A stretch of 37,786 nucleotides of DNA, from assembly GCA_036960405.1 (NCBI GenBank), contig JBALWS010000028.1, forward strand, positions 1 to 37,786, read 5' to 3'. The DNA is from Motiliproteus sp036960405 (GTDB lineage Bacteria; Pseudomonadota; Gammaproteobacteria; Pseudomonadales; Balneatricaceae). The notes under the pieces were generated by a model, which had not been told where the DNA came from, did not search any database, and was given only the letters and a program-made list of their open reading frames with translations. A program made the translations under genes and the position numbers. Shown here piece after piece: positions 16,158 through 23,805 of the stretch. Numbering within the stretch: position 1 is the stretch's first letter; the number at the start of each line of letters is the position of its first letter.

Positions 16158-16652
16158 ATGATGAGAAAAGTCAGAAAACTGGATCGTATCGATCGAAATA
16201 TCCTGCGTCAGCTACAGCAAAACGGTCGAATATCGTACGTAGATCTGGCCGCTGAAGTGGGGTTGAGTACGACCCCCTGTCTGGAGCGGGTCAGGAGGCT
16301 GGAGAAAGACGGCGTCATCAAAGGCTATACCGCCACGCTCGATCCGCATTATCTTGAAGCCGGGCTGTTGGTGTTTGTCGAGATCAGCCTGACATATCGC
16401 TCGCCGACTATTTTCGAAGACTTTAAGCGCGAAGTGCTGAAAATCCCTCAGGTGATGGAGTGTCACCTGGTTTCAGGGGAGTTTGATTATCTGATCAAAG
16501 CCCGAATCAGTGAGATGTCGGCGTACCGTGAATTGTTGGGTGAGTTGTTAATCACGCTACCCAACGTTGATAAGTCGCGCAGTTATATCGTGATGGAGGA
16601 GGTTAAAGAAACCTCAGCAATCCGTGTTCCCGATATGAAGCCGGGGCAGTAG
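16158..16652 (+). CDS. lrp: Leucine-responsive regulatory protein
   Basis: A 164-residue global regulator, identical in length to E. coli Lrp. The N-terminal winged helix-turn-helix reads LDRIDRNILRQLQQNGRIS, then VGLSTTPCLERVRRLEKDG, and the C-terminal RAM ligand-binding domain includes LLVFVEISL, CHLVSGEFDYLIKARI and MSAYRELLGE. These match true Lrp rather than a specialised AsnC-type paralogue. Lrp controls amino-acid metabolism in response to leucine. It stands alone behind an A+T-rich 129-base region, typical of an autoregulated Lrp promoter. Translation may start at 16158 or at the adjacent ATG at 16161. Confidence 0.93.
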   Translation: MMRKVRKLDRIDRNILRQLQQNGRISYVDLAAEVGLSTTPCLERVRRLEKDGVIKGYTATLDPHYLEAGLLVFVEISLTYRSPTIFEDFKREVLKIPQVMECHLVSGEFDYLIKARISEMSAYRELLGELLITLPNVDKSRSYIVMEEVKETSAIRVPDMKPGQ

Positions 16653-16680
16653 AGGTCGCTATCTTTGGCTAACTGGTTTT

Positions 16681-17715
16681 CTAACGATTAAGCGCCTGCT
16701 CCAGTAATTGAGGCAGTTCATGCTCGAGTGATTGCTTCAACCTGACTTTATGACCGTTGATAAAGAAGGTGGGAGTGCCGGTGACGCCTGCTGCGATCGC
16801 CTGTTGCTCTGCCGCCTTGACCTTGACCGCTGTGGCGCTGTCTTGCAGGCACTGATTGAAGGCGGTTATATCTAAGTTTAATTGTTGTGCTAATTCCCGC
16901 ACCGAGTCTTGATTCAACTGGGCCTGCTGTTCAAACGCTGAATCCTGATAATCCCAGAACCGCTGCTGCTGGTCGGCGCAGACCGCCCCTTCGGCTACTT
17001 GGCGAGAAATACCCGAACGATTGATCGGTAAGTCCAGATAGCTGTAGCGTACTCGGTCCAGGTAGGGGGTTAATACCGACTTGAGAGTCTCGTGGGCACG
17101 TTTACAGTGAGGACATTGATAGTCGGCAAATTCGACCAGCACCACCTCGGCGTCGGGCTTGCCTTTGCTGGGGTAGCCTCGAATATCGATACTGACCGCA
17201 TCTGATGTTGGCGGGTTGATAAATAGCTGCAGCTCATTCAATTGGGTCAGCTTGGTGATGAGCTGTTGTTGCTGCTGTTGGCGTTGTTGCTGTTGTAACA
17301 AGCGTTCGATATCGCCGCGTGCCCGCTCAAAACTGACTCTGATTCTGGCTTTGTTGCGCTGGTAAAACTCCTGCAACGCCGCTTCTGGAATCGGCTGTTG
17401 GGGCAGCAGTCGTTGCTGCACCTGTTTGGTCGACTCGCCGTTTTTTTGCGCTTGCTGATCGATATAAAGCTCAACCACAGCGGTCTGCAAGATCTGTTGA
17501 CGAACCGTAAAGGCTTGTAGATCTGCTTCGTACAGCGACTGTTTGAGTGAGTTTGGTAGCTCTGCAGAGCGGTATGACTGGCCGCCGAGTTGGAATAAGA
17601 AGGGGTCGGTCGTGGTTTGCTGGATCTCAGGTTTGGTGAGGGTATACACCACACCAAACAGGACTAATCCGGCAAGCAAGTTAAGAATCAGTGCCCCTTT
17701 GCGGGAAATGGTCAT
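16681..17715 (-). CDS. Membrane-anchored DsbA-like thioredoxin protein with N-terminal helical domain
   Basis: A 344-residue protein with an N-terminal membrane anchor (residues 7-25, ALILNLLAGLVLFGVVYTL) and a periplasmic body. Residues 70-165 are helical and resemble the chaperone-like helices found before parvulin domains (SurA/PpiC type). The C-terminal thioredoxin domain has the CPHC active site at residues 201-204, the cis-proline loop GVTGTPTFF near 300 and an inserted helical region with two more cysteines. It should form or rearrange disulphides. A glutamine-rich run covers residues 141-151. It converges with lrp; the gene upstream on the other strand is DUF3179. The substrate is unknown. 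Confidence 0.85.
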   Translation of the reverse strand: MTISRKGALILNLLAGLVLFGVVYTLTKPEIQQTTTDPFLFQLGGQSYRSAELPNSLKQSLYEADLQAFTVRQQILQTAVVELYIDQQAQKNGESTKQVQQRLLPQQPIPEAALQEFYQRNKARIRVSFERARGDIERLLQQQQRQQQQQQLITKLTQLNELQLFINPPTSDAVSIDIRGYPSKGKPDAEVVLVEFADYQCPHCKRAHETLKSVLTPYLDRVRYSYLDLPINRSGISRQVAEGAVCADQQQRFWDYQDSAFEQQAQLNQDSVRELAQQLNLDITAFNQCLQDSATAVKVKAAEQQAIAAGVTGTPTFFINGHKVRLKQSLEHELPQLLEQALNR

Positions 17716-17823
17716 AATGAGAATCCGCTAGTCATAGACTGTCGATAAGCTGTCAATCCCGCTACTGTAACAGGATGTCGGAGTGTGCGTCTAAACCCAT
17801 ACGTTAGTAAATAACAGGGGGCA

Positions 17824-18798
17824 ATGATGCCAACTAAAACCCAGAACAGAGCTAGTTTTTTTGGTTTGCTAGGTCGGGCTGCCTGGCTGGGCTTGTTGCT
17901 GATCAGCAACCTGGCATTAGCTCAGAGCTACAACGGTTTTGATCTCGAGGGCAGCTTGCTACCGCCCGAAAAAATCTTACAGGGAGGACCGCCCCGCGAC
18001 GGCATTCCGTCGATCGACCGGCCAAAGTTTATTCAAGCCGATCAGAATCACTTGCTCAAGCCCGATAGCCTGGTAGTCGGGATTAATGTTGGCGGGGAAA
18101 GCCGAGCCTACCCGATTGCCATTCTCAACTGGCACGAATTGGTTAACGATCGTATCGGCTCACAATCGCTGGTCATCTCGTACTGTCCGTTATGTGGCAC
18201 TGCACTGGTGTTTAATGCCGAGGTAGAGGGGCAAACACTCGAGTTTGGGGTGTCCGGACTGCTCTATAACAGTGACCTGCTGCTCTATGACCGGAACAAC
18301 CAGTCGCTGTGGTCGCAGATTACAGGCGAGGCGATTAGTGGGCCGTTAAAGGGACAGCGGTTGGAGCTGTTATCCTCGATGCTGACGAGCTGGCAGCGTT
18401 GGCGAACCGAACACCCGCAGACGTTGTTGTTGTCAACCGAGACCGGCTTTGTGCGCGACTATCACCGCAGCCCTTACGGCGATTATGACAATAGTGAGCG
18501 GTTGTACTTTCCGGTCGAGTTTTTAAGTCGTCGCTACCATCCAAAAGAGCGCGTGCTGGGGGTCGAGGTCGACGGAGTGTTTAAAGCATACCCGTTTGCA
18601 GAGCTAGCCAAACGGACCGATCAAGACCCGATTTACGATAGTCTGGCTGGAAAGTCGCTCCGAATTGAGTATGATCTGCCGAGTCGATCGGGTCGGGTGT
18701 TCGATGAGGCCGGCGATGAGCTGCCACTAATCAATAGTTTCTGGTTTGCATGGTACGGTTTTCATCCACAAACGGAGGTTTTTGAGTTTAAACCTTAA
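17824..18798 (+). CDS. DUF3179 domain protein, exported
   Basis: A 324-residue protein with a signal peptide (AAWLGLLLISNLALA, cleavage near LAQS). The mature part is the DUF3179 family, recognisable from GGESRAYPIAILNWHELVND, the cysteine motif YCPLCGTALVF, the LLYNSDLLLYDR segment and TGFVRDYHRSPYGDY. No activity is established for the family; the CPLC pair and conserved His could bind a metal. A GGGGG ribosome site precedes the tandem ATGs at 17824 and 17827. It diverges from the DsbA-like gene across 108 bases, which may help if its cysteines form a disulphide. Confidence 0.88.
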   Translation: MMPTKTQNRASFFGLLGRAAWLGLLLISNLALAQSYNGFDLEGSLLPPEKILQGGPPRDGIPSIDRPKFIQADQNHLLKPDSLVVGINVGGESRAYPIAILNWHELVNDRIGSQSLVISYCPLCGTALVFNAEVEGQTLEFGVSGLLYNSDLLLYDRNNQSLWSQITGEAISGPLKGQRLELLSSMLTSWQRWRTEHPQTLLLSTETGFVRDYHRSPYGDYDNSERLYFPVEFLSRRYHPKERVLGVEVDGVFKAYPFAELAKRTDQDPIYDSLAGKSLRIEYDLPSRSGRVFDEAGDELPLINSFWFAWYGFHPQTEVFEFKP

Positions 18799-18866
18799 GT
18801 TGCTGAGTGGATGGGCGATACGTTGAGGCATAGACAGAGAAAATTCAGATAAAACAGTAGGGCTAG

Positions 18867-19235
18867 ATGCGCGCAAAAAAAACCAATGGAACGATGATGT
18901 TGTGCTGGATCGCGGGAGTTGTCATCGTGGTCGCTTTATTTAGCGCTATGTATGTCCACAGTAGCTTGACTGTATTGAGCAAAACATCGTCTGAAATTAA
19001 TTCGGTAGCCGCTATCCTCGATAGCGTCAGTGGCTTGCGCAGCCTGTTAATCTCGTTTTCCAATCAATGCAACGTGGCCCAGGAAAACTGGTTGGGTGCA
19101 TTGAATACCTCACTGGGTTTGATGTTTCTGGTTTGTTTGGCGGGCATGGCACTGCTGGTGACGCTGGTTGCACAATTTAAGCTCAATCGACGTTTGACCG
19201 CTCGGATAGCCAAACTACAACAGCAATTGTCCTGA
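18867..19235 (+). CDS. Small two-helix membrane protein, unknown function
   Basis: A 122-residue protein that I do not recognise. Helices lie at about residues 10-30 (MMLCWIAGVVIVVALFSAMYV) and 83-105 (LGLMFLVCLAGMALLVTLVAQF), with a periplasmic loop of about 50 residues between them that contains one Cys, and a short basic C-terminal helix ending in KLQQQLS. The topology resembles a truncated chemoreceptor sensor module, but no signalling domain follows. A TAGGG ribosome-like site precedes the ATG. It lies 68 bases after DUF3179 on the same strand. Confidence 0.62.
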   Translation: MRAKKTNGTMMLCWIAGVVIVVALFSAMYVHSSLTVLSKTSSEINSVAAILDSVSGLRSLLISFSNQCNVAQENWLGALNTSLGLMFLVCLAGMALLVTLVAQFKLNRRLTARIAKLQQQLS

Positions 19236-19406
19236 ATCGAAGCATGCTGAGATCGTGGCTGCGCTATAGGCGAGTTAAGCGTATATATATCTGAATATCA
19301 GGACCTGAGGGATCGCATAGCGATACTTTTTGACAATGCCTATCTCAATACGTCACGCCTGGTAATACTCCTTGGCAACACTACTGCGCTTAAGGAGCAA
19401 CACATC

Positions 19407-19994
19407 ATGAAGACCCAGCAACTTGATACGCTAGAGCAACAGGTGTCCAGCCAGCTTTGTGAAGGCGATATTTTGTTTATCTCGATCAATGCCTTTTTGT
19501 ACAAGCAGGTGGCACGAGGAACCGGTAGTTGGTGTTCGCACGTTGGCTTTGCCGTGCGCGAGGCGGGTCAGTGGTGGGTGATGGAGAGTAAGGTTCCGAA
19601 AGTGGCTAAAACCCCACTGCGTGACTTTTTATCTCGCACCTGCAATGCAGAGGTCGCGATTCGTCGGTTGCCGCAATCGCTCAGCCGTGATGATATCGAA
19701 CAGCTCAAACAGGCCGCCAATCAGCGAGCCGGGCGTTGGTATCACCTCGGGTTCAACTACGATTCACCACGCCAATTCTGCTCCAAATTTGTCCACCAGG
19801 TGTTTCGCGATGCGCTGGGGGTCAAGCTGGGGAAACTACAGACATTGCGACAGTTGTTGGATGAGAACCCCCAAGCTAGTGTCGGTTTTTGGCGGGTGTG
19901 GTATTTCGGTTTTATTCCTTGGCAGCGCCGTACAGTCACCCCGGCCAGTCAGCTTGAAGATAATCAATTGAAAACGGTGTTTACTACGCTTTGA
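19407..19994 (+). CDS. YebB/YiiX-like permuted papain-fold (NlpC/P60 superfamily) protein
   Basis: A 195-residue protein of the YiiX/YebB group. GDILFISINAFLYKQVARGT and SWCSHVGFAV carry the conserved His45, and FCSKFVHQVF carries the likely catalytic Cys125, in the circularly permuted order (His before Cys). Family members are predicted to hydrolyse amide or thioester bonds in peptidoglycan or lipids; the substrate here is unknown. I see no signal peptide, so it should be cytoplasmic or membrane-peripheral. An AAGGAG ribosome site precedes the ATG. The 171-base gap upstream should carry its promoter. Confidence 0.83.
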   Translation: MKTQQLDTLEQQVSSQLCEGDILFISINAFLYKQVARGTGSWCSHVGFAVREAGQWWVMESKVPKVAKTPLRDFLSRTCNAEVAIRRLPQSLSRDDIEQLKQAANQRAGRWYHLGFNYDSPRQFCSKFVHQVFRDALGVKLGKLQTLRQLLDENPQASVGFWRVWYFGFIPWQRRTVTPASQLEDNQLKTVFTTL

Positions 19995-20013
19995 GTGAAG
20001 CCGGTCTAGCCGC

Positions 20014-20220
20014 TCAGCCAGAGTGTAACGGGTTGGGAGCGGCGGTAGGCGTTTCTGTATCAGAGGGTACGTCTGCCTGCCAGACCTCCTTACCAATCTG
20101 TACCTTAACCACGTTGCTAAAACGCAGGCCTAGCTCGGATACCGCGTCCTCGAGTGTTTCGTCATCGCAGAGCATGGTGCCACCGCGTCCGTCGGCGGTA
20201 AAAAATTGATACGATTTCAT
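20014..20220 (-). CDS. Small cytoplasmic protein, unknown function
   Basis: A 68-residue protein that I do not recognise. It is acidic and appears to be a compact alpha/beta domain (MKSYQFFTADGRGGTMLCDD, SELGLRFSNVVKVQIGKEVWQ) with a disordered proline- and threonine-rich tail. No membrane segment is visible. The ribosome site is weak. It is called because the gap between yebB and ybaK would otherwise be unoccupied and the translation has a natural folded-domain composition. A shadow frame on the other strand overlaps it. Confidence 0.55.
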   Translation of the reverse strand: MKSYQFFTADGRGGTMLCDDETLEDAVSELGLRFSNVVKVQIGKEVWQADVPSDTETPTAAPNPLHSG

Positions 20221-20368
20221 AGCAAACGTTGCCCGAAAGAGGTGGAGTGTAGAAGTTTGTAGGGAGCTATTTTGGCGCAGTCAGCCGATAAAGAAAAGCG
20301 CTGAATAACGGATAACCGGGACCTGTACTAGGTCAACGGTCAGCCCGCTACAGCCAGAAAGATACTGC

Positions 20369-20884
20369 TTAGAAATTATGGCCGGTATGTTCGCGAACTC
20401 TTGCTGGTGTCGCCCCTATTGGGGATGAACCGTAGCGAACCACGATAGGTTTGACCAGCTCGGAAAACTGCTGATAAGGCATTTGAATCAGTTCGGTATG
20501 GCTTCCTGCACAGAAAGTAATAGTGCTGGCGTGGGTCAAGGGCTCGGCGATGTAGACTTCCATATCGTAAAGGTTTCCAAACGGAGGGATGGCTCCCGCT
20601 TCGCACCCTTTCAATCGATGCCGGAATTGACTGGCATCGGCTAATTCGATACTAAATGCCCGGATCGATTGATTGATCTGGTCGAGGTCGATCCGAAAAC
20701 TGGCAGGAATCACCATCATCGCCAGTTCAGCATCGATATCCAGAATCACAACCTTAGCTAGCTCAAGGCCGCGGATATGAGCTGATTCGGCAACCTCTAG
20801 AGCGGTGTATGCCAAGGTGTGTTCGAGCCGTCGATACTCGGCTTGTGCATCGTCTAGGTAGGCCAGTATTTGACGTGATGGCAT
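20369..20884 (-). CDS. YbaK/ProX-type aminoacyl-tRNA deacylase domain protein
   Basis: A 171-residue protein of the YbaK/EbsC family, homologous to the editing domain of prolyl-tRNA synthetase. Conserved segments are AKVVILDIDAELAMMVIPAS, the GAIPPFGNLYDMEVYI loop and FCAGSHTELIQMPYQQF. These proteins hydrolyse mischarged tRNAs such as Cys- or Ala-tRNA-Pro in trans; the specificity of this member cannot be read from sequence. A GGAG ribosome site precedes the ATG. It diverges from DUF2959 across a 183-base region that should hold both promoters. Confidence 0.87.
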   Translation of the reverse strand: MPSRQILAYLDDAQAEYRRLEHTLAYTALEVAESAHIRGLELAKVVILDIDAELAMMVIPASFRIDLDQINQSIRAFSIELADASQFRHRLKGCEAGAIPPFGNLYDMEVYIAEPLTHASTITFCAGSHTELIQMPYQQFSELVKPIVVRYGSSPIGATPARVREHTGHNF

Positions 20885-21067
20885 GATCGTCTCCGATAGT
20901 TTTAAATTAGTACATTCTTATATTTATTCTAGATCGAGGAACGAGCTATCAATGCTGAAAAATTATCTCTATGTAGTGTTTCGGCACAAATGCGGTTCAT
21001 GGTGGAGCTGCATCAGTGGATCGGTTAGTCTTGCCGGTGTTGTCATTGTTAACCAAGGATTTTTGTT

Positions 21068-21721
21068 ATGTCTGCGCTGTCGGTAGTAACTCGTTGGTGG
21101 TCATTGTTGGCCTGTGTTCTGTTTCTGTCGGGGTGTCAAAGCACCTATTACAATGCGATGGAAAAGGTGGGTTATGCCAAGCGGGATATTCTGGTCGATC
21201 GGGTTGAGGATGCGACCGAGACCCAGGCTGAGGTGAAGGAGCAGTTCCAATCGGCGTATCAAGCGTTCAACGCGCTGCTCAAGCTGGAGGGTAGTGAGCT
21301 CGAAGCACGTTACGAAACACTTAATGATGCTTACGAAGATAGCCGTGACAAGGCCGAAGAGCTGTCGGATCGCGTCGAAGCGATCGAATCGGTGGCCGAT
21401 GCGTTGTTCGATGAATGGCGTGATGAGCTGAACCAATACAGCAGCAAGTCGCTGCGCGATTCGAGTGCGCGCAAATTGCGTGAAACCCAGAGTCGTTACA
21501 ATCAGTATCTGAAGTCACTGAAGCGGGCCGAAGCCAAGGTTGAGCCAGTCCTGGCGGTGTTTAAGGACCAGGTTCTCTACCTCAAACACAACCTTAATGC
21601 GGAGAAGGTCAGTGCTCTGAAGGGTGAGGTTGGGCGGTTTAACTCTGACGTCAAAGGGCTGGTGCAGGAGATGGATCGTTCGATCGAACAAGCGCGTCAG
21701 TTTATTCAGGGGCTGGATTAG
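21068..21721 (+). CDS. DUF2959 lipoprotein, coiled coil
   Basis: A 217-residue protein with a lipoprotein signal (CVLFLSGCQS, Cys23 as lipidation site) and a mature part that is almost entirely helical and charged (KEQFQSAYQAFNALLKLE, EDSRDKAEELSDRVEAIE), with coiled-coil heptads. The YYNAMEKVGYAKRDILVDRV segment just after the lipobox is diagnostic of DUF2959, a gammaproteobacterial family without known function. It is probably outer-membrane anchored (no Asp at +2). An AAGGA ribosome site precedes the ATG. Confidence 0.87.
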   Translation: MSALSVVTRWWSLLACVLFLSGCQSTYYNAMEKVGYAKRDILVDRVEDATETQAEVKEQFQSAYQAFNALLKLEGSELEARYETLNDAYEDSRDKAEELSDRVEAIESVADALFDEWRDELNQYSSKSLRDSSARKLRETQSRYNQYLKSLKRAEAKVEPVLAVFKDQVLYLKHNLNAEKVSALKGEVGRFNSDVKGLVQEMDRSIEQARQFIQGLD

Positions 21722-21762
21722 CCCCTGTTCAGAGTGCGGCCGGTGGATTTAAAACTTGTGAT

Positions 21763-22995
21763 TTAAAAGAAGTATTCCAAATTGAGCTGGATGAAATCAT
21801 CTTCGCGCAAACTGTATAGCGGGTCGCTGGAGTCGAGTTGGTCGAACAGTCTGGCTTCAAGCGATGCTTTAAATTGGCTACCTAGGCGCCGACTGGCTTC
21901 GATAAAGCCGAGTTGGGCGTTGGTATCGTTGTCGTAGATCAGCCCGGTTAACAGTTCGGTTGATTGAAAGTCGTTCAATGTTAGCCGCAGCCCGACGAAC
22001 AGATCGTCCTGAAACGGGCTGGTGGCTTGATCGCCTCGATCGTCATAGTGATATTCCATCAAGGTCCCCAGATCAAGACTGCTGTCGAAGACGCCTACAA
22101 AGGTATATTCAAATCCGCCCACTGCTGCGCTGTAGCTACCGGCATCCAGGCCGCTGTTATAGATCGCTTCGAGCTTCCAAAGCCAATCACCCAGGGCGCT
22201 GGTCAGTTCCAGACCGGTCTGATCAATCAGTTCATAATGCGGCAACATAGCTGTCGCCAGCATCGGGTTGGCATTGTTTGGAGTCAGGGTAGGTTCACGG
22301 CTGGTGCCGCTAAAGTGGGACAGGGCAATATCGAGGCTATCGAGTGAATAATTGAACCTGATGGCGAAGTCTTGATGGTTTTCCTCATCGCCTGATGCAT
22401 AGCTGGGGTTGTCGGTATCAACCGGCGGGGCGGTACGAGGGCGTCCCTCGATGCCGGCAAAGGTTCGCTCCCTGAAGTAGGGTAACCAGAATAGACTCAG
22501 CTCACCCTGGTCCAAAAGAAAGCTGTAATTGAGCATCGGCTGGCCCAGTTTTTCTTCCCCATCGATGCCTTCCAAGGTATCGGTTTGATTGATGATATCG
22601 ACCAGATGCTGGGATTCGGTGCTGCCCCAAAACACTTTGCCGACACCGGCGCGTAACTGCCAGCCATCACCGACGTGCAGCCAGTTTAGCTCGCGTAGGT
22701 CCGCATGGGTGCGCTCGTCATCGTGCTTGTCGTAACGGGCAAAAGGGGTAATGGTGATGGCGTCGTTCTGATCGTTCCAGCTATGGTAAAACTCTGGGGT
22801 GACGGCGATGGAGCCGTAGTTGTTGTGTTGTCTGGGGTCGAGTGGGTCGCTGAAGAAACTACGCAGCTCCAGGTCGATCGAACCGCTGACCTCGGTGATG
22901 TCGCTGGCGATAGCTGGGGTAGTCGCCATCGCTGCTGCCAATATCAGCAGTCGGTAGCTCGGTTTGATAGCCGGCCATTGAGGAAACAGGGTCAT
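21763..22995 (-). CDS. Outer-membrane beta-barrel protein of an RND/LolA-like operon
   Basis: A protein of about 410 residues with a signal peptide (LLILAAAMATTPAIA, then SDITEV) and a body of alternating strands ending in NLEYFF, the terminal Phe expected of outer-membrane barrels. It resembles the porin-like proteins encoded with RND/MMPL transporters, but I cannot name a family with certainty. The gene starts two bases after the stop of the LolA-like gene (ATG at 22995; a GTG at 23001 would overlap that stop). It is the last gene of the operon. A likely role is the outer-membrane step of a lipid-transport route, inferred from its neighbours. Confidence 0.8.
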   Translation of the reverse strand: MTLFPQWPAIKPSYRLLILAAAMATTPAIASDITEVSGSIDLELRSFFSDPLDPRQHNNYGSIAVTPEFYHSWNDQNDAITITPFARYDKHDDERTHADLRELNWLHVGDGWQLRAGVGKVFWGSTESQHLVDIINQTDTLEGIDGEEKLGQPMLNYSFLLDQGELSLFWLPYFRERTFAGIEGRPRTAPPVDTDNPSYASGDEENHQDFAIRFNYSLDSLDIALSHFSGTSREPTLTPNNANPMLATAMLPHYELIDQTGLELTSALGDWLWKLEAIYNSGLDAGSYSAAVGGFEYTFVGVFDSSLDLGTLMEYHYDDRGDQATSPFQDDLFVGLRLTLNDFQSTELLTGLIYDNDTNAQLGFIEASRRLGSQFKASLEARLFDQLDSSDPLYSLREDDFIQLNLEYFF

Positions 22996-22997
22996 GA

Positions 22998-23804
22998 TCA
23001 CTTGGCTCGCTTGAGGCTATTCTTGTTGAAGTCAGAGTCTTGCAAGCCTGACTGGAACTGGATATCGCTGAGGGTTAGCAAGGTACTTTTACCCGTTTGG
23101 TGGTTGGTCATTGCTAACTGGTGAGCGCGCCAGTATTGATCCAGAAAAAGCCGGTAGTCGCTAAAACGTAAGGTCTTGAGTGGTGAGTCTTTGCGATCGA
23201 AGTAGTCAATTTTCTGGACTTGGTACTCTTTTTTGTCGAACCAGCTGATTAGGCGGGTATAACCAGAATACTTATCGTTGGGGTAGCTCTCGACGACAAA
23301 ACAGTCGATGCCGTCTAGCTGTTCATCACGCAGGTAGCGGTAGCGGTATTTCTCGACCTCAAACGAGGACATATCTTCGTAGGCGAACTCGCTGCCCATG
23401 AAAGGCCCCGATTTGTTGCGTGACGAGATTCGTTTAACCCGTTTCAACGCGGGTAGGTAGATCCATTGGTCGTCCGGCTCAACAGCGTGGGAGAAGGTCA
23501 AAAAGGCGGTGCCTTTGACATCACGGGGCTGATCGAAGATCGACAGGCTTTTGTCACCATCGCCGATTACTTCGAGGATCTTACTCCGGAGTTTGCGCTC
23601 GCTGGCATCGCCGTGAGCATTGCGTAACACCATCTTCATTTGAGACTGAGAATCTCCCCAGCCTTGGTTGCGCCTATCTGCCTCGGTGACGATCTTCAGC
23701 CCGCGGGCGACCATATCCTCTGCAGTAGCCGCCTGGCTAGCTATTGGTATTAGGCCAGCGAGTAGGGTTGCAAAGCCGAGTAAGCTCAGAAATCGAGGCG
23801 TCAT
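22998..23804 (-). CDS. Outer-membrane lipoprotein-sorting-like (LolA-like fold) periplasmic protein
   Basis: A 268-residue exported protein (signal LLGFATLLAGLIPIASQA, cleavage before ATAEDM). The body matches the LolA-like family found with MMPL transporters: DKSLSIFDQPRDVKGTAFLT, PDDQWIYLPALKRVKRISS, GSEFAYEDMSSFEVEKYRY and DKKEYQVQKIDYFDRKDSPL. The fold is a half-barrel that can hold a lipid acyl chain, so it should carry a lipid across the periplasm. AAGGAGA lies seven bases before the ATG, inside the end of the RND gene, and the two genes are one base apart. Confidence 0.87.
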   Translation of the reverse strand: MTPRFLSLLGFATLLAGLIPIASQAATAEDMVARGLKIVTEADRRNQGWGDSQSQMKMVLRNAHGDASERKLRSKILEVIGDGDKSLSIFDQPRDVKGTAFLTFSHAVEPDDQWIYLPALKRVKRISSRNKSGPFMGSEFAYEDMSSFEVEKYRYRYLRDEQLDGIDCFVVESYPNDKYSGYTRLISWFDKKEYQVQKIDYFDRKDSPLKTLRFSDYRLFLDQYWRAHQLAMTNHQTGKSTLLTLSDIQFQSGLQDSDFNKNSLKRAK

Positions 23805-23805
23805 G

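Noticed and set aside
19330..19335. TTGACA as the -35 element of the yebB-like gene
   Set aside because: No -10 element lies at the right distance; the only TAATAC is about 29 bases away.
20952..21086. 44-codon frame before DUF2959
   Set aside because: It overlaps the DUF2959 start, has no family resemblance and sits in the expected promoter region.
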